A stretch of DNA of 64,000 bases from assembly GCF_004794465.1 (NCBI RefSeq), contig NZ_SSDJ01000093.1:1-64000 (forward strand), in the 5' to 3' direction. Shown piece by piece: positions 1-9,588 of this stretch. The notes beneath the pieces are model-generated. The model did not search any database. It saw nothing but the letters and a program-made list of their open reading frames with translations, and was not told the DNA's origin. Origin of the DNA: Microbacterium sp. K24 (GTDB lineage: Bacteria > Actinomycetota > Actinomycetes > Actinomycetales > Microbacteriaceae). Numbering within the stretch: the first letter of the stretch is position 1; every line of letters begins with the position of its first letter. Made by a program: the position numbers and the translations under genes.

Positions 1-1
1 G

Positions 2-61
2 CACGAGCTGGGCGCCGACGTCGCGTGGCCTCCGCAGTACGACCGCGCCCGCTGGCGCTGA
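2..61 (+). CDS. C-terminal end of an unidentified protein (partial)
   Basis: The window opens inside a gene. One frame reads 19 residues ending in WPPQYDRARWR and then stops with TGA at 59-61. The fragment is too short to assign a family. It is kept as a gene end because a strong hairpin follows within 15 bases, as expected between two convergent genes. Confidence 0.4.
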   Translation, partial: HELGADVAWPPQYDRARWR

Positions 62-73
62 TCCGACCGACGC

Positions 74-113
74 GACGAAGGCCGCCGTCCCGCTCGGGGC
101 GGCGGCCTTCGTC
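74..113. terminator. Bidirectional intrinsic terminator
   Basis: A perfect 14-bp GC-rich stem (74-87 with 100-113) encloses a 12-nt loop. It lies between two convergent gene ends and can serve both strands. There is no clear U-tract, which is common for GC-rich actinobacterial hairpins. Confidence 0.7.
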
Positions 114-127
114 CTGCGAGCCGGAGG

Positions 128-1189
128 TCAGCGACCGCGGATGCGACGCGTGGCGTCCTGCACCTCGCCGACCAGCTCCTCCAGGATGTCCTCGAGGAAG
201 AGCACCGCGGTGGTGTTCCCCTCGGCGTCACGCACCTTGGCCAGGTGGCGACCGGCCCGGCGCATGAGCGCGAGCGCGTCCTCGAGGTCGGTGTCCTCCT
301 GCACGGGCACCATGTGATGGATCCGCTTCGACGGAAGGGGCTCCACCAGCTTCTCGGCGGCGTCCGGGCCGTCCGACGCCCGCAGGATGTCCTTGAGATG
401 GACATAGCCGATCGGGACGCCATCCGCGTCGACGATCACATACCGCGAGAAGCCGTATCGCGCGACCGCCTTCTCGATGTCGTCGGGCGTCGTCGACTGC
501 GGCAGCGTGATGAGATCGCTGAGCGGAACGGCGACGTCGCGCGCCTTCTTGTCGGTGAATTCGACGGCGGCCGCGACGGTTCCGGCGGTGTCGGACAGCA
601 CTCCCTCACGCCGTGACTGGTCGACGATGGTCGCGACCTCCTCGAGCGTGAAGGTCGACGCCGCCTCGTTCTTCGGCTCCACCCGGAACAGGCGCAGCAC
701 CGCGTTCGCGGACGCGTTCAAGAGCCAGATCACCGGCATGAAGATCTTCGACACCCACACGAGCGGAGTCGCGAGGAGCAGCACGGCCCGGTCCGGAACC
801 GAGAACGCGAGGTTCTTCGGCACCATCTCACCGAACACGACGTGCAGGAACGAGACGATCAGCAGGGCGATCGTGAACGACACCACGTCGACCACGCCGT
901 CCGACCAGCCGACCGCGTGCATGGGCACGGCGAGCAGATGGTGGATCGCAGGCTCCGAGACGTTCAGGATCAGCAGCGAGCAGATCGTGATGCCGAGCTG
1001 CGAGGTCGCGAGCATCAGCGTCGCGTGCTCCATCGCGTACAGCGCGGTCTTGGCGGCGCGGGATCCTTCTTCGGCACGCGGTTCGATCTGCGAGCGCCGG
1101 GCGGAGATCACCGCGAACTCGGCGCCGACGAAGAACGCGTTCGCGACGAGCAGCACGACCAGCCAGGCGAGTCCTCCCCAATCGTTCAT
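128..1189 (-). CDS. CNNM/HlyC-type membrane protein with CBS pair (short form)
   Basis: A 353-residue protein of the hemolysin C/CorB-CNNM family, thought to act in divalent cation transport or homeostasis. The N-terminal DUF21 part has several hydrophobic helices (about 1-150). A CBS pair occupies about 210-345, with the second repeat ending near LEDILEELVGEV. It lacks the C-terminal CorC_HlyC domain that its upstream partner has. The ATG overlaps the partner's stop by four bases (ATGA), so the two are co-translated. The pair next to guaB1 matches M. tuberculosis Rv1841c-Rv1842c-Rv1843c. The older name hemolysin is misleading. Confidence 0.9.
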   Translation of the reverse strand: MNDWGGLAWLVVLLVANAFFVGAEFAVISARRSQIEPRAEEGSRAAKTALYAMEHATLMLATSQLGITICSLLILNVSEPAIHHLLAVPMHAVGWSDGVVDVVSFTIALLIVSFLHVVFGEMVPKNLAFSVPDRAVLLLATPLVWVSKIFMPVIWLLNASANAVLRLFRVEPKNEAASTFTLEEVATIVDQSRREGVLSDTAGTVAAAVEFTDKKARDVAVPLSDLITLPQSTTPDDIEKAVARYGFSRYVIVDADGVPIGYVHLKDILRASDGPDAAEKLVEPLPSKRIHHMVPVQEDTDLEDALALMRRAGRHLAKVRDAEGNTTAVLFLEDILEELVGEVQDATRRIRGR

Positions 1190-2502
1190 CGGGTGTCCTC
1201 CTCTCCTGGTTCGTGCGGTCTCGGGACGTAGCGCACCCGGTCGACGCGGCGCCCGTCCATCCGGACCACCTGTAGCTTGCCGCTGTCCACCGAGACCTCG
1301 TCGCCGACCGACGGCACCCGCTCGAGCACGCTCATCACGTACCCGCCGACCGTGTCGTAGACGTCCCCTTCGGGAACGACGACTCCGGCGCGGCTGCGCA
1401 GCTCGTCCGGCCGCAGCTCACCCGGGAACATGATGCCGTCGCGCCCCCGGACGATGCCGGCCCTCGTGCGGTCGTGCTCGTCGGACACCTCACCGACGAG
1501 CTCCTCCACGAGGTCTTCCAGAGTCACGAGACCTGCCGTGCCGCCGTACTCGTCGACGACGATGGCGAGCTGGTAGCCGCGGGCGCGGAGCTCGGAGATG
1601 AGACCGTCGACGTGCACGGTCTCCGGAACACGGAGCGCATCGGTCGCGAGAGCGCCGACGGGAACCTCGGAGCGCCGCTCGCGCGGCACCGAGATCGCGG
1701 CCTTGAGGTGCACGACGCCCGAGATGTCGTCGAGGTCGTCGTCGTACACCGGGAACCTGCTGTGACCGGTGCGGCGCGCGAGCTGGATCACGTCGTCGGC
1801 GGAGTCCCCGGCGGCGAGCGCATGCATGCTCGGACGGGCCGTCATCACGTCGGCGGCGCTGAGTCGCGAGAACGTCAGCGTGCGGTCCAGCAGACTCGCT
1901 GTGTCGGCTTCGAGCAGCCCGGCGCTCGCGGATCGACGGACCAGCGACGAGAGCTCCTCGGCGCTTCGCGCGCCGGAGAGCTCTTCCTTCGGCTCGATGC
2001 CCATGCTGCGGAGCACGCCGTTCGCGCTGCCGTTGAGCACGATGATCGCCGGCTTGAAGACCGTGGTGAACGCGACCTGGAAGGGGATGACGAGCTTGGC
2101 GGTCTGTCGCGGCAGCGCGAGGGCGAAGTTCTTCGGGACGAGTTCACCGAGGATCATCGACACGACCGTGGCCACCAGCATCGCGATGACCGTGGCGATC
2201 GGCGCGACGGCTGCTTCGGGGATGTTCCAGGCCACGAACGTCGGCCGCAGCAGGTTCGACAGCGCCGGCTCCATCGTGTAACCGGTGAGCAGCGTCGTCA
2301 GCGTGATGCCGAGCTGCGCGGACGACAGATGGGTCGACGTGTGCCGGAGGGCGCTGATCGTCAGAGAGAGGCGGGATTCGCCTTTCGCCTGACGGGCCTC
2401 GAGGTCGGCGCGGTCGAGATTGACCAGCGCGAACTCGCTCGCCACGAAGAGGCCGGTGCCGACCGTGAGCAGGAGCCCCACGCCCAACATGATGAAGTCC
2501 AT
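1186..2502 (-). CDS. CNNM/HlyC-type membrane protein with CBS pair and CorC_HlyC domain
   Basis: A 438-residue full-length member of the family. The N-terminal DUF21 membrane domain (about 1-190) is followed by a CBS pair (about 205-335, ending in [14 protein letters not shown]) and a CorC_HlyC domain (about 350-425). The start at 2502 is chosen because GAGAGGAA lies about seven bases upstream; an in-frame ATG 17 codons earlier (2553) has no such site. It forms an operon with the shorter paralogue. A role in magnesium or other divalent cation handling is known for the family but not shown here. Confidence 0.9.
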   Translation of the reverse strand: MDFIMLGVGLLLTVGTGLFVASEFALVNLDRADLEARQAKGESRLSLTISALRHTSTHLSSAQLGITLTTLLTGYTMEPALSNLLRPTFVAWNIPEAAVAPIATVIAMLVATVVSMILGELVPKNFALALPRQTAKLVIPFQVAFTTVFKPAIIVLNGSANGVLRSMGIEPKEELSGARSAEELSSLVRRSASAGLLEADTASLLDRTLTFSRLSAADVMTARPSMHALAAGDSADDVIQLARRTGHSRFPVYDDDLDDISGVVHLKAAISVPRERRSEVPVGALATDALRVPETVHVDGLISELRARGYQLAIVVDEYGGTAGLVTLEDLVEELVGEVSDEHDRTRAGIVRGRDGIMFPGELRPDELRSRAGVVVPEGDVYDTVGGYVMSVLERVPSVGDEVSVDSGKLQVVRMDGRRVDRVRYVPRPHEPGEEDTR

Positions 2503-2615
2503 CAGCGGTTCCTCTCCGGTGAGAGAGGCGGACAGTGGGGCGATGTTCTGCAACTGGGAGGGTCGTCCATTATGCGGACGATTCTACAGAACCTGTCCGT
2601 GAGTGCGACTCGCGG

Positions 2616-4070
2616 CTACCAGCTGACCGGCAGCGCTTTGCCCTCTTCATACCCGGCCGCGGACTGCAGCCCGACGAGAGCCCGATCGTGGAACTCCGGC
2701 ACGGACGACGCGCCCGCGTACGTGAAGGACGAGCGGACGCCCGACGTGATCATGTCGAGCAGGTCTTCCAGGCCCGGACGCAGCGGATCGAGGTAGATCT
2801 TGGACGACGAGATGCCCTCGGCGAAGAGCTCCTTGCGTGCGCGCTCGTACGCGTCGAGGCGCCCGAACCGCGCCTGGACCGCCTTGGTCGACGCCATGCC
2901 CCAGGATTCCTTGAAGATGCGGCCCTCGGCATCGCGCTGCAGTTCTCCCGGCGCCTCGATCGTGCCGGCGAACCAGGAGCCGACCATGACGGATGCCGCA
3001 CCCGCGGCGAGCGCGAGGGCCACGTCGCGGGGGTACCGCACGCCGCCGTCGGCCCAGACGTGCGCTCCGAGCTCTCGCGCCGCCTGTGCCGTCTCGAGGA
3101 CGGCGGAGAACTGCGGCCGGCCGACCGCGGTCATCATGCGGGTCGTGCACATCGCGCCCGGCCCCACGCCGACCTTGAGGATCGACGCTCCCGCCTCGAC
3201 GAGATCGCGCACCCCGTCGGCCGTGACGATGTTGCCCGCGACGATCGGCAGGCCGAGGTCGAGGTCGGCGACGGCACGAAGGGCGCGGAGCATCCCCTCC
3301 TGGTGCCCGTGGGCGGTGTCGACGACGAGCACGTCGACGCCGGCACCGGCGAGCGCCTTCGCCTTGGCGGCGACGTCGCCGTTGATGCCGACGGCGGCGG
3401 CGACCACCAGGCGGCCGTCGGCGTCGAGCGCCGGACGGTACAGCGTCGAGCGCAGCGCGGTGCGCGCACTCAGGGTGCCGACCAGATGTCCGTGATGGAT
3501 GACCGTGACCATCTCGACGCCCGCGTCGGTGATGACATCGAACGCGTGCCGCTCCGATCCGATGTCGTCGGCGTCGATCGACGGCACCCCGCTGTGCACG
3601 AGGTCGCCCAGCTGCGCGTCGGGGAGGGCCGTCGCCAGCCTCGTCGCCGGAAGGATGCCGAGCACATCCCCCACCTCGATCGGCGCGCCGCCGCGGGCGA
3701 CCACGATCCCGTGCCCCGCCGTCGGCGGCAGGAGTCGGAGAGCATCGGCCACGGATGCCTCGGGCGGGAGGACGATCGGGGTGTCCCAGAGCACCGGCTG
3801 GGCCTTGACGTCGCGGATCGCGGCATCCAGGTCCTGCAGCGGCAGATCCTGCGGGAGCACGCCGAGACCGCCGCGCCGGGCGAGCACCGCCGCGAGGCGC
3901 GGGCCCGTCACGGAGTTCATGTTCGATGCGACGAGCGGAAGCGTGGCCGGCGTGCCGTCCTGCGGCGCGAGGTCGACCTGGAGCCGACTGGTGACCGCGG
4001 ATCTGCGCGGGACGAGGAACACGTCCGAGTAGGTCAGATCGACTGTCGGCTGCGCTCCTGAGAAGTCCAT
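2616..4070 (-). CDS. guaB1: GuaB1-family IMP dehydrogenase-related protein, probable GMP reductase
   Basis: A 484-residue TIM-barrel enzyme of the IMPDH/GMPR superfamily with a CBS insert (about 95-205). The catalytic loop reads GVGPGAMCTTR with the nucleophile at Cys308. That resembles GMP reductase (GPGSVCTTR) rather than IMP dehydrogenase (GSGSICITQ). M. smegmatis GuaB1 has been characterised as a GMP reductase returning GMP to IMP, so that role is more likely here than IMP oxidation. The start at 4070 is preceded by TACCGT six bases upstream, suggesting a leaderless mRNA. Gene order beside the CBS membrane proteins is conserved in mycobacteria. Confidence 0.88.
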   Translation of the reverse strand: MDFSGAQPTVDLTYSDVFLVPRRSAVTSRLQVDLAPQDGTPATLPLVASNMNSVTGPRLAAVLARRGGLGVLPQDLPLQDLDAAIRDVKAQPVLWDTPIVLPPEASVADALRLLPPTAGHGIVVARGGAPIEVGDVLGILPATRLATALPDAQLGDLVHSGVPSIDADDIGSERHAFDVITDAGVEMVTVIHHGHLVGTLSARTALRSTLYRPALDADGRLVVAAAVGINGDVAAKAKALAGAGVDVLVVDTAHGHQEGMLRALRAVADLDLGLPIVAGNIVTADGVRDLVEAGASILKVGVGPGAMCTTRMMTAVGRPQFSAVLETAQAARELGAHVWADGGVRYPRDVALALAAGAASVMVGSWFAGTIEAPGELQRDAEGRIFKESWGMASTKAVQARFGRLDAYERARKELFAEGISSSKIYLDPLRPGLEDLLDMITSGVRSSFTYAGASSVPEFHDRALVGLQSAAGYEEGKALPVSW

Positions 4071-4076
4071 GTCTCC

Positions 4077-4082
4077 ACGGTA
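4077..4082 (-). promoter_or_regulatory. -10 element for guaB1 (leaderless)
   Basis: TACCGT on the minus strand, six bases before the guaB1 ATG. It fits TANNNT at the distance expected if transcription starts at the start codon. Confidence 0.45.
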
Positions 4083-4138
4083 CCCAGATCGCCGCGCGCA
4101 GGGCACACCGCTTCGACGATTGCCGGGACGAAACACGT

Positions 4139-4144
4139 TAGGCT
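4139..4144 (+). promoter_or_regulatory. Possible -10 element for kgd
   Basis: TAGGCT on the plus strand, about 84 bases before the kgd GTG. It would give a leader of about 75-80 nt. No convincing -35 hexamer is seen. Confidence 0.3.
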
Positions 4145-4228
4145 TGATGTCGAGAGTGTGCGGACCCGGGCGCATCCTGCGCCGTCGGCTGCACAGAGTG
4201 CTTCAGCGATGAAAGAGGGCGATACAGC

Positions 4229-7200
4229 GTGTCGAACCAGGTGACCGGCGTCGGGGGCGACGGGGGGTTCGGAGCCAATTCCTGGCTCGTCGAAGAGCTC
4301 TACGAGCAGTTCAAGGAGAACCGCGACTCCGTCGACAAGGAATGGTGGCCGGTCCTCGAGAAGTATCACGCAGATACCTCCGGAACCGCCGCACCGGCAG
4401 CAGCACCGACGGCATCCCCCGATCCCGCCGCACAGCCCGCGCATCCGGTCACGGCGCCGATCCCGGTGATCGGTTCGCAGCCCGTCGCTCGCACGACCGC
4501 CAAGCCGGCCACCGCGGCACCCATCCCGGCCCAGGCCCCCAAGCCGACGGCGAAGGAAGCCGAGGCCGCGGCCGAAGAAGACAAGATCACTCCCCTCCGC
4601 GGTCTGCCGAAGACCCTCGCGGCGAACATGGACGAGTCCCTGACCGTCCCGACCGCGACCAGCGTGCGCACGATCCCGGCGAAGCTGCTGATCGACAACC
4701 GCATCGTCATCAACAACCACATGGCCCGCACCCGCGGCGGCAAGGTCAGCTTCACCCACCTCATCGGCTGGGCGCTGATCCGCACGCTCGACGAGTTCCG
4801 CAGCCAGAACGTGTTCTACGCCGAGATCGACGGCAAGCCGTCCGTCGTCGCCCCGGCCCACGTGAACCTCGGCATCGCGATCGACCTTCCCAAGCCCGAC
4901 GGCACGCGTGCGCTCATGGTGCCCAGCATCAAGCGCGCCGACACGATGAGCTTCAGCGAGTACCTGGTCGCGTACGAGGACCTCGTCACCCGCGCCCGCA
5001 ACAACAAGCTCACCGCTGCCGACTTCCAGGGCACCACGGTCTCTCTGACCAACCCGGGCGGCATCGGCACCGTGCACTCGGTGCCGCGTCTGATGAAGGG
5101 CCAGGGCTGCATCATCGGCGCCGGCGCCCTCGAGTACCCGGCGGAGTTCCAGGGCGCGAGCGACAAGACGCTCAACGAGCTCGCCATCGGCAAGACCATC
5201 ACGCTGACCAGCACCTACGACCACCGCGTCATCCAGGGTGCCGGCTCGGGCGAGTTCCTCAAGAAGGTGCACGAGCTGCTCATCGGGCAGCGCGGCTTCT
5301 ACGACGACCTCTTCGCAGCGCTCCGCATCCCCTACGCGCCGATCCGCTGGAACCCCGACATCGCGGTCGACCTCGCCGAGCGCGTCGACAAGCAGTCCCG
5401 CGTGCAGGAGCTCATCAACTCGTTCCGCGTGCGCGGCCACCTCATGGCCGACATCGACCCGCTCGAGTACGTGCAGCGCTCGCACCCCGACCTCGAGATC
5501 GAGAGCCACGGACTCACCTTCTGGGACCTGGACCGGGAGTTCGTCACCGGCGGCTTCGGCGGGCGACGCGTGGCGAAGCTGCGCGACATCCTCGGCGTGC
5601 TCCGCGACTCGTACTGCCGCACGCTCGGCATCGAGTACATGCACATCCAGGACCCGGAGCAGCGTCGCTGGTTCCAGGAGAAGGTCGAGGTCAAGTACCA
5701 GAAGCCCGGCCACGACGAGCAGCTGCGCGTCCTGCGCAAGCTCAACGAGGCCGAGGCCTTCGAGACCTTCCTCCAGACCAAGTTCGTCGGTCAGAAGCGC
5801 TTCTCGCTCGAGGGCGGCGAATCGCTCATCCCGCTGCTCGACGAGATCCTGCAGGGTGCGGCGACCGCCGGACTCGAGGGCGCCGCGATCGGCATGGCCC
5901 ACCGTGGCCGCCTGAACGTGCTGACGAACATCGCCGGCAAGACCTACGGCCAGGTGTTCCGCGAGTTCGAGGGCACCCAGACGCCGGGCAACCAGCGCGG
6001 GTCCGGCGACGTGAAGTACCACCTCGGCACCGAGGGCACGTTCGTCGCCGACGACGGCTCCGAACTCCCCGTGTACCTCGCCGCGAACCCCTCGCACCTC
6101 GAGACGGTCGACGGAGTGCTCGAGGGCATCGTCCGCGCCAAGCAGGACCGCAAGCCCATCGGCACCTTCGCCTGGCTGCCGATCCTCGTGCACGGCGACG
6201 CGGCCTTCGCCGGGCAGGGCGTCGTGGTCGAGACCCTGCAGATGTCGCAGCTGCGCGGCTACCGCACGGGCGGAACGATCCACGTCGTCGTCAACAACCA
6301 GGTCGGCTTCACCACCTCGACGAACGACGGACGCACCTCGGTCTACGCCACCGACGTCGCCAAGACCATCCAGGCGCCGGTGTTCCACGTGAACGGCGAC
6401 GACCCCGAGGGCGTCATCCACGTCGCGCAGCTCGCGTTCGAGTACCGCGAACGCTTCCACCGCGATGTCGTCATCGACCTCGTCTGCTACCGCCGACGCG
6501 GCCACAACGAGGGCGACGACCCTTCGATGACGCAGCCGCTGATGACCGACCTGATCCAGGCGAAGCGCTCGGTGCGCAAGCTCTACACCGAATCGCTCGT
6601 CGGTCGCGGTGACATCACCGAGCAGGAGTACGACGACGCGAAGGCAGACTTCCAGAACCGCCTCGAGATCGCCTTCGCCGAGACGCATGCCGCCGAGACC
6701 GGCGCCACCCCGATCGCTCCCGACGATCTGCTCCCGGTCGAGGAGCAGGTCGGAGCCCCGGACATCACCGGCGTTCCCGGCGAGGTCATCCAGCTCATCG
6801 GCGACGCGTTCGTGAACAAGCCCGAGGGCTTCACGGTGCACCCGAAGATCCAGCAGCTGCTCGACAAGCGTCTCGACATGAGCCGCAACGGCGGCATCGA
6901 CTGGGGCTTCGGCGAACTGCTCGCGTTCGGCTCGCTGCTCGTCGAGGGCACTCCGGTGCGCTTCGCCGGTCAGGATGCCCGGCGCGGCACGTTCGTGCAG
7001 CGCCATGCGACGCTGCATGACCGGGCGAACGGCCAGGAGTGGCTGCCGCTGTCGAACCTCTCCGACGCGCAGGGCCGCTTCTTCATCTACGACTCCCTCC
7101 TCAGCGAGTACGCGGCCCTCGGGTTCGAGTACGGCTACTCGGTCGAGGCGCCTGAGGCCCTCGTGCTGTGGGAGGCGCAGTTCGGCGACTTCGTCAACGG

Positions 7201-7921
7201 CGCCCAGTCGGTCATCGACGAGTACATCTCCGCCGCAGAGCAGAAGTGGGGACAGCAGTCCAGCGTCACGCTTCTGCTCCCCCACGGCTATGAGGGCCAG
7301 GGACCGGACCACTCGTCGGCGCGCATCGAGCGCTTCCTTCAGCTGTGCGCGCAGGACAACATGATCGTGTCCCGCCCGTCGACCCCGGCGTCGTACTTCC
7401 ATCTGCTGCGCCGACAGGCCTATGCCCGCCCGCGCAAGCCGCTGATCGTCTTCACCCCGAAGGCGATGCTGCGACTGCGCGGGGCGACCAGCCCTGTCGA
7501 GGACTTCACGCAGGGCCGCTTCGAGCCCGTGATCGACGACCACCGCGGTCTCGACCGCAACGCCGTCACGCGCGTGCTCGTGCACTCGGGCAAGGTGCAC
7601 TGGGACCTCCGGGCCGAGCTCGAGAAGAACCCGAACCCCGAGATCGCTCTCGTCCGGCTCGAGCAGCTCTACCCGACGCCGATCGCCGAGCTCAAGGCCA
7701 TCACCGACTCGTACCCGAACGCCGAACTGGTGTGGGTGCAGGAGGAGCCGGAGAACCAGGGCGCCTGGCCGTTCCTCGCCCTCGCGTTCGCCGACGTTCC
7801 GGGCGATCGATCCTTCCGCCCCGTGGCTCGCGCCGCTTCGGCGTCTCCGGCGACAGGATCCTCGAAGGTGCACGCTGCCGAGCAGGCGAAGCTGCTGCGC
7901 GAGGCGCTGACGCTGGGCTGA
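4229..7921 (+). CDS. kgd: Multifunctional 2-oxoglutarate decarboxylase/dehydrogenase E1-E2 fusion
   Basis: A 1230-residue protein matching actinobacterial Kgd (about 1230 residues in M. tuberculosis). It catalyses the TPP-dependent 2-oxoglutarate step of the TCA cycle. A short N-terminal segment and an Ala/Pro linker (about 50-115) precede an E2-type succinyltransferase domain ending near DHRVIQGAGSG (His332). The E1 region follows from about 360, with the TPP-binding GDAAFAGQG...VVNNQ segment near 655-690. There is no lipoyl domain, as is usual for this fusion. The GTG start has GAGGG about ten bases upstream. It is monocistronic, transcribed divergently from guaB1, and followed by a strong terminator. 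Confidence 0.97.
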   Translation: MSNQVTGVGGDGGFGANSWLVEELYEQFKENRDSVDKEWWPVLEKYHADTSGTAAPAAAPTASPDPAAQPAHPVTAPIPVIGSQPVARTTAKPATAAPIPAQAPKPTAKEAEAAAEEDKITPLRGLPKTLAANMDESLTVPTATSVRTIPAKLLIDNRIVINNHMARTRGGKVSFTHLIGWALIRTLDEFRSQNVFYAEIDGKPSVVAPAHVNLGIAIDLPKPDGTRALMVPSIKRADTMSFSEYLVAYEDLVTRARNNKLTAADFQGTTVSLTNPGGIGTVHSVPRLMKGQGCIIGAGALEYPAEFQGASDKTLNELAIGKTITLTSTYDHRVIQGAGSGEFLKKVHELLIGQRGFYDDLFAALRIPYAPIRWNPDIAVDLAERVDKQSRVQELINSFRVRGHLMADIDPLEYVQRSHPDLEIESHGLTFWDLDREFVTGGFGGRRVAKLRDILGVLRDSYCRTLGIEYMHIQDPEQRRWFQEKVEVKYQKPGHDEQLRVLRKLNEAEAFETFLQTKFVGQKRFSLEGGESLIPLLDEILQGAATAGLEGAAIGMAHRGRLNVLTNIAGKTYGQVFREFEGTQTPGNQRGSGDVKYHLGTEGTFVADDGSELPVYLAANPSHLETVDGVLEGIVRAKQDRKPIGTFAWLPILVHGDAAFAGQGVVVETLQMSQLRGYRTGGTIHVVVNNQVGFTTSTNDGRTSVYATDVAKTIQAPVFHVNGDDPEGVIHVAQLAFEYRERFHRDVVIDLVCYRRRGHNEGDDPSMTQPLMTDLIQAKRSVRKLYTESLVGRGDITEQEYDDAKADFQNRLEIAFAETHAAETGATPIAPDDLLPVEEQVGAPDITGVPGEVIQLIGDAFVNKPEGFTVHPKIQQLLDKRLDMSRNGGIDWGFGELLAFGSLLVEGTPVRFAGQDARRGTFVQRHATLHDRANGQEWLPLSNLSDAQGRFFIYDSLLSEYAALGFEYGYSVEAPEALVLWEAQFGDFVNGAQSVIDEYISAAEQKWGQQSSVTLLLPHGYEGQGPDHSSARIERFLQLCAQDNMIVSRPSTPASYFHLLRRQAYARPRKPLIVFTPKAMLRLRGATSPVEDFTQGRFEPVIDDHRGLDRNAVTRVLVHSGKVHWDLRAELEKNPNPEIALVRLEQLYPTPIAELKAITDSYPNAELVWVQEEPENQGAWPFLALAFADVPGDRSFRPVARAASASPATGSSKVHAAEQAKLLREALTLG

Positions 7922-7932
7922 TCCGCCGCAGA

Positions 7933-7972
7933 CGCGAAGGAGCCCCGACCGACAGGTCGGGGCTCCTTCGCG
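7933..7972. terminator. Terminator between kgd and the Eis-like gene
   Basis: A perfect 18-bp stem (7933-7950 with 7955-7972) with a GACA tetraloop, between two convergent genes. It can work on both strands. Confidence 0.85.
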
Positions 7973-7998
7973 TATGCGCAGCGGAGTCGATGCCGTGC

Positions 7999-9303
7999 TC
8001 AGTACCAGATGTCGAGCGACGGTGCGGGATACGACGAGAACGCGCGGTCGAGTGTGCGGACGGTGGCATCGTCGGCATCGATGAGGCCGGCACCGTGAAG
8101 CGAGCCCGCACGCACGCCGCCGACGAACAGGGATGACAGGGCCGAGACGCCGATCGTGGCGTCGACAGGGAGGCCCGCGGCGTCTCCGACCGTCGCCGTG
8201 CCATCGGCATCCGCGCGCACCCGCCAGTCCCCCGCCGTGAACCCGAGAGGATCTTCGATGCGGAGCACGACGTCGAGAGGCGCGGAATACGTGCGCCCGG
8301 ACAGCGCGGCGGGAACATCGAGGATCCGCAACCAGCCGTGGTCGTGCACGACCTGCTGTACGGCCCGCTGATCGGCGACCAGCCAGGGCAGCGCGTCGTC
8401 GACGGGCCGCAGGTCTGCGGTGATCTCGTCGACCAGGTCGTGCTGCAGCAGGAATCCCCACAGCGCCGAGAGAGCGTCGGGAGTCTCGGCGACGAGCAGC
8501 CGCACGTCGAGTGCGAAGCGGAACGAATCGCCCTTCTCGTTCACCGTGTAGGCGACGACGCCGCGCACCTCGCCGGACTCGTCGAGGTAGCGCACGCCGC
8601 GCACCTTGTCGCGCTCTGTGACCGACGCGGAGGCGCCCGAGAGTCCGTCCCAGCGCCCCTGCCAGCCCTCGATGCGCCCCGGCACCTCGCGGCGTGTGCG
8701 GTCGTGCACGCGCCCGATGTCGGTCGAGAGCGTCTCACGGTCGATGTACTCGACGCGTCCCGGAGCGGTGGGGCCGTTCCATCCGGCGCGACGGGCGTCG
8801 ACGGCGTAGCGCGCGACGGGGATCGCGGAGCCGAAGCCGTAGCGACCGTAGATCGTCGCCTCGGATGCCGTGAGGCCGGCGATGGGCACGCCGGCGGATG
8901 CCGCAGCGCGCAGCTCGCCCTCGAGCAGGGCTCGTGCGATGCCGCGTCGTCGGTGGGTCGCTGCGACGGTCACCATGCTGATCGCCCACATCCCGATCTC
9001 GCCGCCGCCCGGCAGCGTGAGCGGGGTGACCCAGGCGTTGGTGGTCGCCACCGGGAACGCGCCGGCGTCGGCACCCTCTTCGTAGACGCCGATGTTGCGG
9101 CGGGACCGGAAGGTCGTGCGCGCCGACGAGAGAGAGTCGGCATTCGGCTCCGCGCCCAGGAAGCCGCGATCGGCGGCGCGCTGGAACGCGACGGAGGTGT
9201 CGTCGTCCGTCAGATCGACGACCCGGTACTCCAGGCCGGCTGAGCGCAGCCGTTCCGTGGATCCGGGGTCGGCGGGTACGTCACGTGCGTCGAGGGTGGT
9301 CAT
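7999..9303 (-). CDS. Eis-like GNAT N-acetyltransferase
   Basis: A 434-residue protein with the tripartite Eis layout: a GNAT domain with the acetyl-CoA loop THRRRGIARALL (about 115-127), a second GNAT-like fold (about 160-300), and a C-terminal sterol-carrier-like domain. Eis enzymes acetylate amines such as aminoglycosides or protein lysines in the cytosol, and their C-terminal carboxylate takes part in catalysis; here the chain ends in DIWY. The substrate cannot be read from sequence. The ATG at 9303 lies six bases after a TAGTGT hexamer, indicating a leaderless transcript. It is monocistronic. Confidence 0.85.
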   Translation of the reverse strand: MTTLDARDVPADPGSTERLRSAGLEYRVVDLTDDDTSVAFQRAADRGFLGAEPNADSLSSARTTFRSRRNIGVYEEGADAGAFPVATTNAWVTPLTLPGGGEIGMWAISMVTVAATHRRRGIARALLEGELRAAASAGVPIAGLTASEATIYGRYGFGSAIPVARYAVDARRAGWNGPTAPGRVEYIDRETLSTDIGRVHDRTRREVPGRIEGWQGRWDGLSGASASVTERDKVRGVRYLDESGEVRGVVAYTVNEKGDSFRFALDVRLLVAETPDALSALWGFLLQHDLVDEITADLRPVDDALPWLVADQRAVQQVVHDHGWLRILDVPAALSGRTYSAPLDVVLRIEDPLGFTAGDWRVRADADGTATVGDAAGLPVDATIGVSALSSLFVGGVRAGSLHGAGLIDADDATVRTLDRAFSSYPAPSLDIWY

Positions 9304-9309
9304 CGTTCC

Positions 9310-9315
9310 ACACTA
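9310..9315 (-). promoter_or_regulatory. -10 element for the Eis-like gene (leaderless)
   Basis: TAGTGT on the minus strand, six bases before the ATG at 9303, with no Shine-Dalgarno sequence. Confidence 0.45.
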
Positions 9316-9342
9316 CCGACGCCCTCCGACAGAGCCTCGGTG

Positions 9343-9588
9343 CTAGTGCTGAGCGGCCTGGACCTCGCGGAGCCGGGCGAACACCTGGTCGCGCAGCTCC
9401 TCGGGAGCGGTCTCCTTGCAGGCACGGGCGACCACCTCGGTGAGAGTCGTCGCGACGAGCGCCTCGTCCCGACAGGACGCGCAGTTCTCCAGATGCTCGC
9501 GGATCTCGGTGTGCTCCGTCTTGCACACCTCGTTGCGGAGGTACTCCTCCAGATCCTGACGGGCCTTGTCGCAGCCGCAGTCGCTCAT
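9343..9588 (-). CDS. rsrA: Zinc-binding anti-sigma factor, RsrA/RshA-like
   Basis: An 81-residue ZAS-family anti-sigma factor. The zinc/redox motif H32-x3-C36-x2-C39 (HLENCASC) is intact, with further cysteines at 4, 6 and 22. In the SigR/SigH family this protein holds the sigma factor in the reduced cytosol and releases it when disulfide stress oxidises the cysteines and expels zinc. Its ATG overlaps the sigma-factor stop by four bases, so the two are translationally coupled. It is the last gene of the pair. Confidence 0.92.
   Translation of the reverse strand: MSDCGCDKARQDLEEYLRNEVCKTEHTEIREHLENCASCRDEALVATTLTEVVARACKETAPEELRDQVFARLREVQAAQH

Noticed and set aside
4034..8461. Very long open frame antisense to kgd (about 1475 codons)
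   Set aside because: It is Arg/Asp/Val-rich low-complexity sequence with no domain, exactly opposite kgd. High GC removes stop codons from the antisense frame.
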